From JAPWJZ01 sp966211335 (GTDB lineage: Bacteria; Pseudomonadota; Alphaproteobacteria; Micavibrionales; UBA2020), in NCBI GenBank assembly GCA_966211335.1, contig CBIHNF010000001.1, forward strand, positions 310,001 through 374,000: DNA of 64,000 nucleotides. Reading direction: 5' to 3'. The translations under genes and the position numbers were made by a program. Positions 37,209-45,863 of the stretch are shown piece by piece. The notes under the pieces were generated by a model. That model made no database searches, had not been told where the DNA came from, and was given only the letters and a program-made list of their open reading frames with translations. Every line of letters starts with the position of its first letter. The stretch's first letter is position 1.

Positions 37209-37691
37209 CTAGTTTTTCGGCGCGGGCGCGGCTTTTGCAGCTGTTGTCTGCTGGATAGGTTCGCGCATTTGCGCATCTGCCGCTTTGCCGAACGATTTGG
37301 TGAGGGCGCGGAGACCCGCGAGTTTTGACTTGAGGCTGGCGAATTCAGGCCCTGCCAGCAGGTCTTTGCGATAGCGGCCCAGCAGCTTGCCGTTGTCGAT
37401 ATCGCGGTCGAGGTTTTGGCGGGCTTCAATATCGCAGCGCGGCGTTTTGGTGGTGAGGACAGTGCTGCCAAGGGTGCCAAGGCCCAGAACGCCCACCACC
37501 CAGATCGGCGCGGCGGGGAAAACGGTTGCCACCACCATCATGCTGCCGAGGAAGCCGGTGAAGAGCGCAAGCTTGCCCATTTCTTCCCAGCTCATCCATT
37601 TGCCGCCGCGGGCGGCCTTTTTGTATTCCGCGCCGTATTGGGCGTGAATGGCCTGGCGGGTTTCATCGACGGGGGTTTGCAGCTGGGGCAT
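37209..37691 (-). CDS. Small membrane protein, unknown
   Basis: 160 residues with two adjacent hydrophobic segments (about 40-82: LALFTGFLGSMMVVATVFP and IWVVGVLGLGTLGSTVL), charged ends and an Ala/Pro tail. No family recognised. Its stop is three bases from that of the receiver gene on the other strand, and the second hybrid kinase ends 90 bases upstream. It may be unrelated to signalling. Confidence 0.6.
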   Translation of the reverse strand: MPQLQTPVDETRQAIHAQYGAEYKKAARGGKWMSWEEMGKLALFTGFLGSMMVVATVFPAAPIWVVGVLGLGTLGSTVLTTKTPRCDIEARQNLDRDIDNGKLLGRYRKDLLAGPEFASLKSKLAGLRALTKSFGKAADAQMREPIQQTTAAKAAPAPKN

Positions 37692-37781
37692 GGCGCTAAA
37701 AATCCTTCAAAAATATAAGGCCGCATATTCCCTAATATGCCGGGCGCTGTCAATATGCGTTTTGGAAAATGCTTCGCGTGG

Positions 37782-39401
37782 TTAGCCGATCAGGCTGCGG
37801 AGCTTCTGCTGCAGTTCCTTGCCGTCGAAGGGTTTGCAGATGTAGTCGTCCATGCCTGATTCGAGGCATTTTTCACGGTCGCCGGCCAAAGCGTGGGCGG
37901 TCATGCCGATAATGGGAATGCGGTCTACCTGCGCCATTTTTTCCCGCGCGCGGATGACGGCGGTTGTCTGCCAGCCGTTCATTTTCGGCATCTGCACATC
38001 CATAAGGATGGCGTCGTAGATGGTTTCCTCGATCTGCGCCAGCGCGGCATGGCCGTTGGAGGCGACGTCGTAGCTATAGCCGAAGCTTTCCAAAAACGTG
38101 CCGGCGACGAGCACGTTGGGGCCATTATCCTCCACCAGCAAAATTTTGCCGCGCGACGCCAGCGTGGGTGCCCCTGCAAAATCCGCGCGGCCTGCGTCAA
38201 GGTCGGCGGTGCTGCCCGCTTTCAGGGAGAGGCTGACGGTGAAAATGGAGCCCTTGCCAACCGCGCTCGTCACGCGGATGTCGCCGCCCATCAGCTCGAT
38301 GAGCTTTTTTGAAATCGACAGGCCAAGGCCGCTGCCGCCGTATTTGCGCGTGATGGAATTATCCGCCTGCACGAATTTGTGGAAGATCGATTCCATTTGT
38401 TCCGGCGCGATGCCGATGCCGGTGTCCTCGACCGCGACGGTGATGCGGTGCAGATCCTTCGCCGCCGGCGCTGCCATCACGACAATGCGGATGCCACCGC
38501 GTTCGGTGAACTTCACGGCGTTACTGCCGAGGTTGGCGATGACCTGCTTGAGGCGCGTGGGGTCGCCGAAATAGACGGCGTCCGGCGGTAAATTGCCTTC
38601 CACCGCGACGTCAAGGTTTTTCAACCGTGCTTGGACGGAGACGATGGAGGACACATCCTGTATCAGCTGCGGCAGGCTGAAGGCGATGGATTCAAGCTCG
38701 ACCGAGCTTGCCTCGATCTTGGAAATATCGAGCAGGTCATTGATCAGCGTCAGCATGGATTCCGCACTGGTTTGCAGCGTGGTTATATATTGCTGCTGCT
38801 TCGGCGTCAGCGGCCGGCTGGCGCTTAAAATCTGCGACAGGCCGAAAATGGCGTTCATCGGCGTGCGTATCTCGTGGCTCATGTTGGCGAGAAATTCGGA
38901 TTTGGCGCGGCTGGCGGCCTGCGCCTTGTCGCGTTCTATAATCAGCTCCTGCGCCTGACGTTCGCTTTTGGCGAGGTGGTCGCGCACCTGATACTGGCGG
39001 ATGCGATCGCGCAGAACGGCGCGGATGGCGGAGAGCAGCTCAACCACCTGCACCGGCCGGCGGATCAACGTCATGTGCTGCAGCAAATCCATCTTGCGAC
39101 GGATTTCGATGGTCGGCTCCCGCGCCGGCGTCAGCAGGATGAGCGGGAAATCGGACCATGTCGGCTGTTTCTCGATCATGCGACTGAGGCAGTTTTCGCG
39201 GTCCGCGACCAGCGCCTCTTCCGTGATGAGGGCGGCGCCGGCCCCGCGTTCAATTTCATAGCAGACTTCGTTGATGGAATGGCAGATGTCGCAACTAACG
39301 CCGGCATCACGCAGGATTCCGGCGGTTATCTGCGCATCCTTGGCGGTCGGCGCGAGGACGAGGAAGCGGAGATCATTGCTGGTGTTGTCTTCCGCTGTCA
39401 T
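37782..39401 (-). CDS. Hybrid histidine kinase with N-terminal pseudo-receiver
   Basis: 539 residues, no membrane segment. Residues 10-130 look like a receiver without a clear phospho-Asp (GAALITEEALV where LxxD is expected), which may be a protein-binding module. A coiled linker follows, then HisKA with His176 (MSHEIRTPMN), HATPase (DTGIGIAP, GGSGLGLSIS) and a C-terminal receiver with Asp468 (LMDVQMP). Its ATG overlaps the stop of the KaiC-like gene (ATGA), so both proteins are made together and the pseudo-receiver could read the KaiC-like protein's state. Confidence 0.9.
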   Translation of the reverse strand: MTAEDNTSNDLRFLVLAPTAKDAQITAGILRDAGVSCDICHSINEVCYEIERGAGAALITEEALVADRENCLSRMIEKQPTWSDFPLILLTPAREPTIEIRRKMDLLQHMTLIRRPVQVVELLSAIRAVLRDRIRQYQVRDHLAKSERQAQELIIERDKAQAASRAKSEFLANMSHEIRTPMNAIFGLSQILSASRPLTPKQQQYITTLQTSAESMLTLINDLLDISKIEASSVELESIAFSLPQLIQDVSSIVSVQARLKNLDVAVEGNLPPDAVYFGDPTRLKQVIANLGSNAVKFTERGGIRIVVMAAPAAKDLHRITVAVEDTGIGIAPEQMESIFHKFVQADNSITRKYGGSGLGLSISKKLIELMGGDIRVTSAVGKGSIFTVSLSLKAGSTADLDAGRADFAGAPTLASRGKILLVEDNGPNVLVAGTFLESFGYSYDVASNGHAALAQIEETIYDAILMDVQMPKMNGWQTTAVIRAREKMAQVDRIPIIGMTAHALAGDREKCLESGMDDYICKPFDGKELQQKLRSLIG

Positions 39402-40912
39402 TCCAGCGCGCTGTTATGCGCTTCCTTATGGGTGATGATAGGCGTGCCGGACAGCACGCCCTGGAATTGCGACAAAGGCTCACCAACAGTTAAACCTTTA
39501 GTGCCGATGGTGAATTCGCGGATCGTGCGTTCATGCTCGCCGCTGCGCTTTTTCAGCACGGAGATCGCCTGACGCACCTCGCCCTGCAGCTCGAAATAGC
39601 GGAACAGAATGACGGAGTCGGAAAGATAGCTGGTATCCAGCGGCGTCTGCATCGAATGGCCGAGGAGGCCGTGCTGCGCCACCACAAGGAAAGTCACCAC
39701 GCCATGGTGGCCAAGATAGGTTAACAGCTCGTGCATCTGCGACATGAGGAAGCGTTCTTCCGGCATGGCGTTCAGGTAGCCGTTCAGGCTGTCGAGCACA
39801 ACGACCTTGGCAGCGGGCTTGCCGTTCTTCCCCGCCACGGTTTCGCGTACGCGGTGGGCGAATTCGCCCGGCGACATCTCGGTCGGGTCGACCGGTTGCA
39901 GATGGATGAAGCCGTCATTCATGTATTTTTCAAGCGGCATGCCAATGCCCTTCGCACGATGCAGCATGGTTTGCACGCTTTCATCAAAGGTAAAAATGAC
40001 CGCATGTTCGCCTTTTTGCGCCGCATTTACGGCATACTGCATGGCAAGCGTGGATTTGCCGACGCCGGCAGGCCCCAGCAGCAGGACGGATGTCCCCTCC
40101 TCCGGCCCGCCGCCCATCAGGGCGTCAAGTTCGGCAACGCCGCTTTTCAATTTGACTTTCGCGGAAGGTGCCGGCCGTTCCGATGTCATGATGCGCGGGA
40201 AAATATCGACGCCGCCGGTATTGATGGCGAAGTCATGGTAGCCGCCGTGGTATTTCTGGCCACGGAATTTTTTGATGCGCAGGCGGCGCTTTTCCGCGCC
40301 GTATTCAGGCGACAATTGCTCAAGGTCGATGACTCCATGGGCGATCGATTCCAGCTGGAAATTTTCGTGTCCCGTTGTCGTTTTGTCATCGAGGAACAGC
40401 ACCGTGCAGGCACGCGTCGTGAAGAATTTCTTGAGTGCCAGAATCTGGCGGCGGAAACGCAGCGGGCTTTGCGCCAGCAATTTCAGCTCGGAAAGCGAGT
40501 CGAGAACGATGCGGCTAGGTTTCAGCTTTTCAACTTCCGCGATGATGGCTTCGGTCGTGTTGCCAAGCTCGACTTCCGACGGCTGGTACATGGTGTACTG
40601 GTTTTCCGACTGCAGCGCATCTTCCGTCGTCAGCAGCTCGAGGATATTCATGCCCTTGATCGACCAGCCGTGCGATGCGGCCGCGCTGTTCAGCTCCGCC
40701 GCGCTTTCGGACAGCGTCAAGTAGAGGACGGTTTCATTATTCTTCATTCCCTCGAGCAGGAACTGCATGGCGACCGTTGTCTTGCCGGCGCCGGGGGAGC
40801 CCTGCAACAGGTAGACGCGTTCTTTGGCAAGGCCGCCGCCAAGAATCTGGTCAAGTTCCGCATTGCCGGTTTTGACGCGGGGCGCCGATTGTTGTGCTGC
40901 CGGTGCTTTCAA
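39398..40912 (-). CDS. Two-domain KaiC-like ATPase
   Basis: 504 residues from TTG 40912, which has GGGAG eight bases upstream; ATG 40978 and GTG 40999 are in frame but lack a site. Two RecA-type domains: CI with Walker A GSPGAGKTT (38-46) and CII with GPAGVGKST. Catalytic Glu pairs are SE in CI (TLSESA) and DE in CII (FDESV). By my own alignment, the CII serine matching KaiC Ser431 is kept in DTSYLSDSV while Thr432 is replaced by Tyr. No kaiA or kaiB is nearby. Coupled to the hybrid kinase downstream, so a timing or state sensor is plausible. Confidence 0.88.
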   Translation of the reverse strand: MKAPAAQQSAPRVKTGNAELDQILGGGLAKERVYLLQGSPGAGKTTVAMQFLLEGMKNNETVLYLTLSESAAELNSAAASHGWSIKGMNILELLTTEDALQSENQYTMYQPSEVELGNTTEAIIAEVEKLKPSRIVLDSLSELKLLAQSPLRFRRQILALKKFFTTRACTVLFLDDKTTTGHENFQLESIAHGVIDLEQLSPEYGAEKRRLRIKKFRGQKYHGGYHDFAINTGGVDIFPRIMTSERPAPSAKVKLKSGVAELDALMGGGPEEGTSVLLLGPAGVGKSTLAMQYAVNAAQKGEHAVIFTFDESVQTMLHRAKGIGMPLEKYMNDGFIHLQPVDPTEMSPGEFAHRVRETVAGKNGKPAAKVVVLDSLNGYLNAMPEERFLMSQMHELLTYLGHHGVVTFLVVAQHGLLGHSMQTPLDTSYLSDSVILFRYFELQGEVRQAISVLKKRSGEHERTIREFTIGTKGLTVGEPLSQFQGVLSGTPIITHKEAHNSALE

Positions 40913-41043
40913 ATGCCTATCTCCCTTCAAAAATCTGGCGGCCTGCGCAAGAAAAATGCCCCGCGCAAAGTCGCCCATAATTTCGCAAACGGGATTCACA
41001 AGCGGTAGGTTCCAAGCGCCATTAGCCCCTTGGATTCAGGGCA

Positions 41044-41078
41044 TAAAAAAACCCCCGACGCCGTGAGGCTGGAGGTTA
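41044..41078 (-). terminator. Terminator downstream of tRNA-Gly
   Basis: On the minus strand AACCTCCAGCC and GGCGTCGGGGGTT form an imperfect stem followed by a run of seven Ts (plus-strand As at 41045-41051). It ends the tRNA-Gly transcript. Confidence 0.65.
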
Positions 41079-41093
41079 CATTTTTGAAGAAAT

Positions 41094-41168
<75 letters not shown>

Positions 41169-41213
41169 GTACATAAAACAGACTGAAGAATCTGGCTTCA
41201 TGCGAGTGCTATA

Positions 41214-41243
41214 GGGATATGGCATTTGAGGGCCTGTTGTCAA
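41214..41243 (-). promoter_or_regulatory. Putative promoter of tRNA-Gly
   Basis: Minus strand TTGACA (41243-41238), 18 bases, TATCCC (41219-41214), about 45 bases before the tRNA. The -35 is perfect, the -10 is weak. Confidence 0.4.
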
Positions 41244-41314
41244 GAAAGGAATAGGTGTTACAACGCATTGATATTGCTTCGCTTTTGAGACCTTATTTCA
41301 AAATCTGGCGCGTG

Positions 41315-41344
41315 TTGACATAATTTATGCCGCGCGGGTAGGAT
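41315..41344 (+). promoter_or_regulatory. Promoter of the gene at 41389
   Basis: TTGACA (41315-41320), an 18-base spacer and TAGGAT (41339-41344), 45 bases before the start codon. Confidence 0.5.
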
Positions 41345-41388
41345 GGCGGCAGCTTTTTCAGCATCAATCAGCAGGACTTTGATTCAAC

Positions 41389-41781
41389 ATGGCCGAATTC
41401 GTCCAGTACCTGACTTTCCGCACTCCGGCCTATGTGACGAGCGAAACACCGGGCGCAGAAGCTGCGACTTATTGGGCTTATGAAACAGCGGCCGGCCGTA
41501 AAACGGGCCGCCTTGTGCAGACGGATATTCACCAGAGCTGCCGCACTACTGCGCCCTTCACCGACCAGCTGGATGAAAAGGACGCGCTGCAGCAGCTGGC
41601 GGAGATTGATGCGAAAGCGCGCGCGAAATTTGCGCTGCATGACAGCGGCGACAAGCGCATGTGCGGCACCGGCGATGAATTTACCCGCGCAATACCCTAC
41701 CAGCAGCATCAGGTTTATATTGCAGGCGTGCGACAGGAAATCCTGAAGTCGCAAGCCACGAAATTCAGGCTGAAGACTTAA
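41389..41781 (+). CDS. Small soluble protein of unknown function
   Basis: 130 residues, starting MAEFVQYLTFRTPAYV. No signal peptide, membrane segment or recognised motif; two cysteines (SCRTT, MCGTG). It has its own promoter and a terminator hairpin behind it, so it is likely a genuine single gene. The long opposite-strand frame is a shadow. Confidence 0.55.
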   Translation: MAEFVQYLTFRTPAYVTSETPGAEAATYWAYETAAGRKTGRLVQTDIHQSCRTTAPFTDQLDEKDALQQLAEIDAKARAKFALHDSGDKRMCGTGDEFTRAIPYQQHQVYIAGVRQEILKSQATKFRLKT

Positions 41782-41805
41782 ACCAAAAAAAATGCAAAAG
41801 GAAAA

Positions 41806-41832
41806 AGCCCGCCCTTGGTGAGAGGGCGGGCT
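41806..41832 (-). terminator. Terminator between convergent genes
   Basis: AGCCCGCCCT (41806-41815) pairs perfectly with AGGGCGGGCT (41823-41832) around a 7-base loop. On the minus strand a T-run follows (plus-strand As at 41802-41806), so it ends the FadN-like gene; it may also stop plus-strand reading from 41389-41781. Confidence 0.75.
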
Positions 41833-41858
41833 CTGGTTTTCCTGTGTAAGGAGGAAAC

Positions 41859-44399
41859 TTAATTCTTCGGCACGTTGGGCCAGTTGACCTTGGCTTTGGT
41901 GTCGCGCTCCAGCGCATTGTCATTCACCGGCTTGCGGTGGGTGACTTTGTTGAAAGCGTTCTTCAGCGGGTTGAACACCGCGCGGGCGAGGAAGCCCGGA
42001 CGATCCGCCTGTTCGCGCAGGTCCTGCGCGCGCACGCCCGGCAGCGGGGGTTCGCGCAGGGGCTTGCCTGTGTTCAGGATCGCCGAGATGCGTTTCACCG
42101 TGCGCGGATCATGCACGAGGGCCATGAAGTTTTTGTGTTCCAGCGAGCGCAGATAATCTTGCGTCACCACAACGCCGGGGCCTGCCTTGTCGCCGCCCGT
42201 TAGGACTTGCGCGACTTTATCAGAGACGATCACGTCGTAAGACGTTGCCGCACCCTTGGCGAAGAAGCCGTCGACCGCCATGGCAAGCGCTGCTGCGCCA
42301 GAAGCGCCCGGCAGCGTCATGTTGTGCGGCAGTTCGGGTTTATGCGTCGGCACCATTTCGAGCGCTTTCTTCTTGGCATCGGCCAAAAGACGCGCCTTGT
42401 TCATGGTGACGCCGTCGGTATCGCGCAAATAAAGCAGGTCTTTGGCTTCAAAAGCGGAGAGGCCGACCTTGGCGGTCGAAATGGTCTCAAACACTTGCGC
42501 CACCGGTGGCATGGGGCCCTTCGGCAGGCGCTTGTTCTGCGTTGCACGGGACATCAGCTCGGTCGAGCCGCCCCAGGCGGGGAGCAGGCCGACGCCGACT
42601 TCGACGAGGCCGGGATAGGTTTCCGCATGCGCCTGCACGTGGTGGCTGTGCAGGAGGATTTCGCAGCCGCCGCCGAGCGCCTTGCCGGCCGGAGCCGAGA
42701 CGACGGGGAAGTTTGCGTACTTCAGGCGCTTGTAGGTTTCCTGGCCCGATTTCACCATTTTGTCGACGACCCAGAATTGTTTCGTCTTGATGGCGAGTTC
42801 GGCGAGCTTGAGGTTCGCGCCGAGGGAGAAATCATCCGCCTCGTTGTGGATGACGAGGGCCTTGTACTTGCCGTCGCCTTTTTCGATGAGGTCGCAGGCC
42901 TTGTTGATCATCTTCATGGTGAAGAAATCGAGCGAGTTCATTTTGGAGGTGAACTCGAGGCAGATGACACCGTCGCCGATATCCCAGAGCGCCGCGCCGA
43001 CTTTGCCAAGGCCGGGGATGGAGCCCGATTCAGCAATCGGTTTCGATGCGCGCTTGATATCGGACAGCAGCAGAACGCCTTCCGGACGGACGATGGCGGA
43101 ATAGCTGCCATCGGCATTCATCTGGTTCAGCTTGCCATCGACCGTTTTGTAGAAGGTCTTGCCCTGCGCCTGTTTCAGGAAGGCGGGCACTTTGTCGCCT
43201 TCGGCTTCCATGCGTTTGACCACATAATCGGTGCCGAGTTTGTCGAGCAGCTCGAAGGGGCCGTATTTCCAGTTGTAGCCGAGCTTCATGGCGGTATCGA
43301 CGGAGTTGATGTCGGCCGCGATGTTGTGGGCATGTTCGGCAGTGTAGGCCAAAGTCTGCTTCAGCACCGACCAGGCGTAATCGCCGCCCTTGTCGTGCGT
43401 TTCAACAAGCGCTTTGACGCCGCCTTTTTTGGCGTTGAGGCCCGCCTGCATTTTGACTTTTTGGCTGGGGCGCTCGGCCCCCGTATCAAGGTCGACGGCC
43501 AGTTTTTCGCGCTTGTCGTTGAGGCGATAGAAACCGCCCTTGCCTTTGCGGCCGGTGTAGCCATCCGCAATCATTTTTTCAATGACTGGATAGCTCTTGT
43601 TGATTTTCACGTAGCCGTCGTCAGCGGGGAGTTTCGAGACGAGGCTTTTGGAGATATGCGGCATGAGGTCCAGGCCGACGAGGTCGACAAGGCCGAAGAT
43701 GCCGGTTTTAGGAATGCCCATCGGCTGGCCGACGATGCTGTCGGCTTCTTCAACCGTCAATTTCCGCGCAATCGCTTCATTGATGGAAGCCTGAATCCAG
43801 AAGGTGCCGATGCGGTTGGCGATAAAGCCCGGCGTGTCGTTGCAATGCACGACACCCTTGCCCATTTTTTCATCCATGAAGCGGGTGACTTCCGCAATCA
43901 TTTCGGGGCTGTTGTCTTTGGAGGTGATGAGCTCCAGCAGCGGCATATAGCGCGGCGGGTTGAAGAAGTGGGTGATGACGAAATCTTTTTTGAACGCATC
44001 CGTCTGCCCCGCGACGAGGTCATGCAGCGGGATGGTGGAGGTGTTGGAGGCGATGATGGCGCCGGGTTTACGGTTGGCGTCGATCTTCTGGAAGATGTCG
44101 AACTTCACCTTCGGGTCTTCAAAAACCGCCTCGATGATGATGTCGCAATCCTTCAGCCGGCCCATATCGTCTTCGGTGTTGCCGGGGCGGATTTTCTTGG
44201 CGTTGCGCTTGTGCATGAGCGGCGCGGGGTTCGTCTTGAACATACGCTCGATCGCGCCTTCGGCGATTGCCGTGCGGTTGGCGGATTTGGTGTCGACGCG
44301 GTCAAGAAGCTCGACCTCGATGCCGGCGTTTGCGAGCTGCGCTGCGATACCGGCGCCCATAACGCCCGCGCCGATAACTGCTGCTTTTTTAATGGCCAT
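41859..44399 (-). CDS. FadN-like 3-hydroxyacyl-CoA dehydrogenase/enoyl-CoA hydratase
   Basis: 846 residues. The NAD-binding dehydrogenase is first (AVIGAGVMGAGIAAQLANAG, residues 7-26) with CNDTPGFIANRI, then the C-terminal dehydrogenase helices. The crotonase fold comes after (from about 465, with ALGGGCEILLHSHHVQAHAE and the VGVGLLPAWGGSTEL glutamate loop). This order is that of FadN (B. subtilis YusL), the reverse of E. coli FadB. It performs hydration and oxidation steps of fatty-acid beta-oxidation. It lies 30 bases after its thiolase partner. Confidence 0.9.
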   Translation of the reverse strand: MAIKKAAVIGAGVMGAGIAAQLANAGIEVELLDRVDTKSANRTAIAEGAIERMFKTNPAPLMHKRNAKKIRPGNTEDDMGRLKDCDIIIEAVFEDPKVKFDIFQKIDANRKPGAIIASNTSTIPLHDLVAGQTDAFKKDFVITHFFNPPRYMPLLELITSKDNSPEMIAEVTRFMDEKMGKGVVHCNDTPGFIANRIGTFWIQASINEAIARKLTVEEADSIVGQPMGIPKTGIFGLVDLVGLDLMPHISKSLVSKLPADDGYVKINKSYPVIEKMIADGYTGRKGKGGFYRLNDKREKLAVDLDTGAERPSQKVKMQAGLNAKKGGVKALVETHDKGGDYAWSVLKQTLAYTAEHAHNIAADINSVDTAMKLGYNWKYGPFELLDKLGTDYVVKRMEAEGDKVPAFLKQAQGKTFYKTVDGKLNQMNADGSYSAIVRPEGVLLLSDIKRASKPIAESGSIPGLGKVGAALWDIGDGVICLEFTSKMNSLDFFTMKMINKACDLIEKGDGKYKALVIHNEADDFSLGANLKLAELAIKTKQFWVVDKMVKSGQETYKRLKYANFPVVSAPAGKALGGGCEILLHSHHVQAHAETYPGLVEVGVGLLPAWGGSTELMSRATQNKRLPKGPMPPVAQVFETISTAKVGLSAFEAKDLLYLRDTDGVTMNKARLLADAKKKALEMVPTHKPELPHNMTLPGASGAAALAMAVDGFFAKGAATSYDVIVSDKVAQVLTGGDKAGPGVVVTQDYLRSLEHKNFMALVHDPRTVKRISAILNTGKPLREPPLPGVRAQDLREQADRPGFLARAVFNPLKNAFNKVTHRKPVNDNALERDTKAKVNWPNVPKN

Positions 44400-44429
44400 T
44401 TACAAAACTCCTGAAAACGCGGGCTGAAA

Positions 44430-45605
44430 TTAAGGCTTCGGCTGCGAGGGGGTGTATTTTTTGAGGACGGTCGAGATGCCCTGCCCTGCGCCGATGCACT
44501 GGGTGGAGACAGCGTATTCGCCATCCTTGCCTTCATCATGCAGCAGCTGGGCGGCTTTGCCCGTGATGCGCGCGCCGGTGGCGCCAAGCGGGTGGCCGAT
44601 GGCAATCGCGCCGCCGTGCTTGTTGAGTTTTTCATCATCGATGCCGAGCTGTTTCTGGCTGGCGATGGACTGCGATGCAAAGGCTTCGTTCATTTCGACG
44701 ATGCTGACATCTTTCATGGTGATGCCGGCTTTTGCCATGGCTTTTTCCGTTGCGGGAACGGGGCCGACGCCCATGATTTTGGGATCGAGGCCGGAAACGG
44801 CGAAGGACGAAACTTCCGCCAGAATTTCAAGCCCGTGTTTCTTGGCAAATTCTTCGGAGCAGACGAGGACGGCGGCAGCGCCATCGGTCAGCGGCGAGGA
44901 GGTTGCGGCAGTAACGGTGCCGCCCTGCAGGAAGGCGGGTTTCAGTTTCGCCAGGCTTTCCGGCGTTGATTCCGGGCGGGGGCAGCTGTCTTCCGACACG
45001 ACTTTGCCGTTCGGCAGCGTGATCGGCACGATTTCATTGTCAAACTTGCCGGCTTTTTTGGCGGCAGCGGTTTTGAACTGCGACTTCAGCGAGAACGCAT
45101 CCTGCTCTTCGCGGGTCACGTTGAATTTCTTGGCGACGTTTTCGGCGGTTTCGCCCATGCCCATGTAGGCGCCCGGCGATTCTTTGTAGAGCGCGGGGTT
45201 CGGGGACGGGTTGAAGCCGCCCATCGGCACGCGGGACATGCTTTCAACGCCGGCGCAAATCACGGCGTCCGACATACCCATGGAGATGGCACCGGCGGCA
45301 TCGTGGATCGCCTGCATGGAGGAGCCGCAGAAACGGTTGATGGTGACGCCGCCGACTTCTTCCGGCAACCCAGCGCGCAGCACAACAAGGCGTGCCATGT
45401 TGAGGCCCTGTTCGCCTTCCGGCATCGCGCAGCCGAGTTTGAGGTCATCGACGAGTTTCGGGTCGACGCCGGTTTTCTTGATGAGGCCCTGCACGGTCTG
45501 CGCCGTCAGGTCATCCGCGCGCAAGCCCGCCAGTTCGCCTTTGACGGCGGGGGTGAAGGGGGAGCGCACATAACCTGCGATGACTACTTTTTTAGCTTCG
45601 GTCAT
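44430..45605 (-). CDS. fadA: Acetyl-CoA acyltransferase (beta-ketothiolase)
   Basis: 391 residues from ATG 45605 (GAGG seven bases upstream). The nucleophile is Cys93 in NRFCGSSMQAI; His in GGAIAIGHPLGATGAR and Cys in STQCIGAGQG complete the site. It releases acetyl-CoA in the last beta-oxidation step and is encoded with the FadN-like subunit. 258 bases of upstream region (to 45863) show no further gene. Confidence 0.92.
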   Translation of the reverse strand: MTEAKKVVIAGYVRSPFTPAVKGELAGLRADDLTAQTVQGLIKKTGVDPKLVDDLKLGCAMPEGEQGLNMARLVVLRAGLPEEVGGVTINRFCGSSMQAIHDAAGAISMGMSDAVICAGVESMSRVPMGGFNPSPNPALYKESPGAYMGMGETAENVAKKFNVTREEQDAFSLKSQFKTAAAKKAGKFDNEIVPITLPNGKVVSEDSCPRPESTPESLAKLKPAFLQGGTVTAATSSPLTDGAAAVLVCSEEFAKKHGLEILAEVSSFAVSGLDPKIMGVGPVPATEKAMAKAGITMKDVSIVEMNEAFASQSIASQKQLGIDDEKLNKHGGAIAIGHPLGATGARITGKAAQLLHDEGKDGEYAVSTQCIGAGQGISTVLKKYTPSQPKP

Positions 45606-45780
45606 ATCTGGGCCTCGTTGTTGGACGGTTAAACCTGGCCACACCCATTTAGTTAGCGGCTGTCATTCCGGAGTGAAGCCCCGATAATTTTTGTACCGCT
45701 TTTTTATTTTCTGGGAACGAGTATGGAACATTGAGGGGGGAGCGTAAAGATTGAAAATCAGCTTTTGGCGCAGCACGAAA

Positions 45781-45815
45781 AACGCGGCTGCCATTGATTT
45801 TCCGGCAGCCGCGTT
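45781..45815 (-). terminator. Terminator downstream of terC
   Basis: AACGCGGCTGCC (45781-45792) pairs perfectly with GGCAGCCGCGTT (45804-45815) around an 11-base loop, followed by Ts on the minus strand. Confidence 0.75.
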
Positions 45816-45863
45816 TTCATATATTGCGAAGAATGTTTTAAGGCTTATGACCAGCCGGAGATG

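Noticed and set aside
42207..44414. A 735-codon open frame antisense to the FadN-like gene
   Set aside because: Composition matches a mirror of the real gene; no domain or ribosome site.
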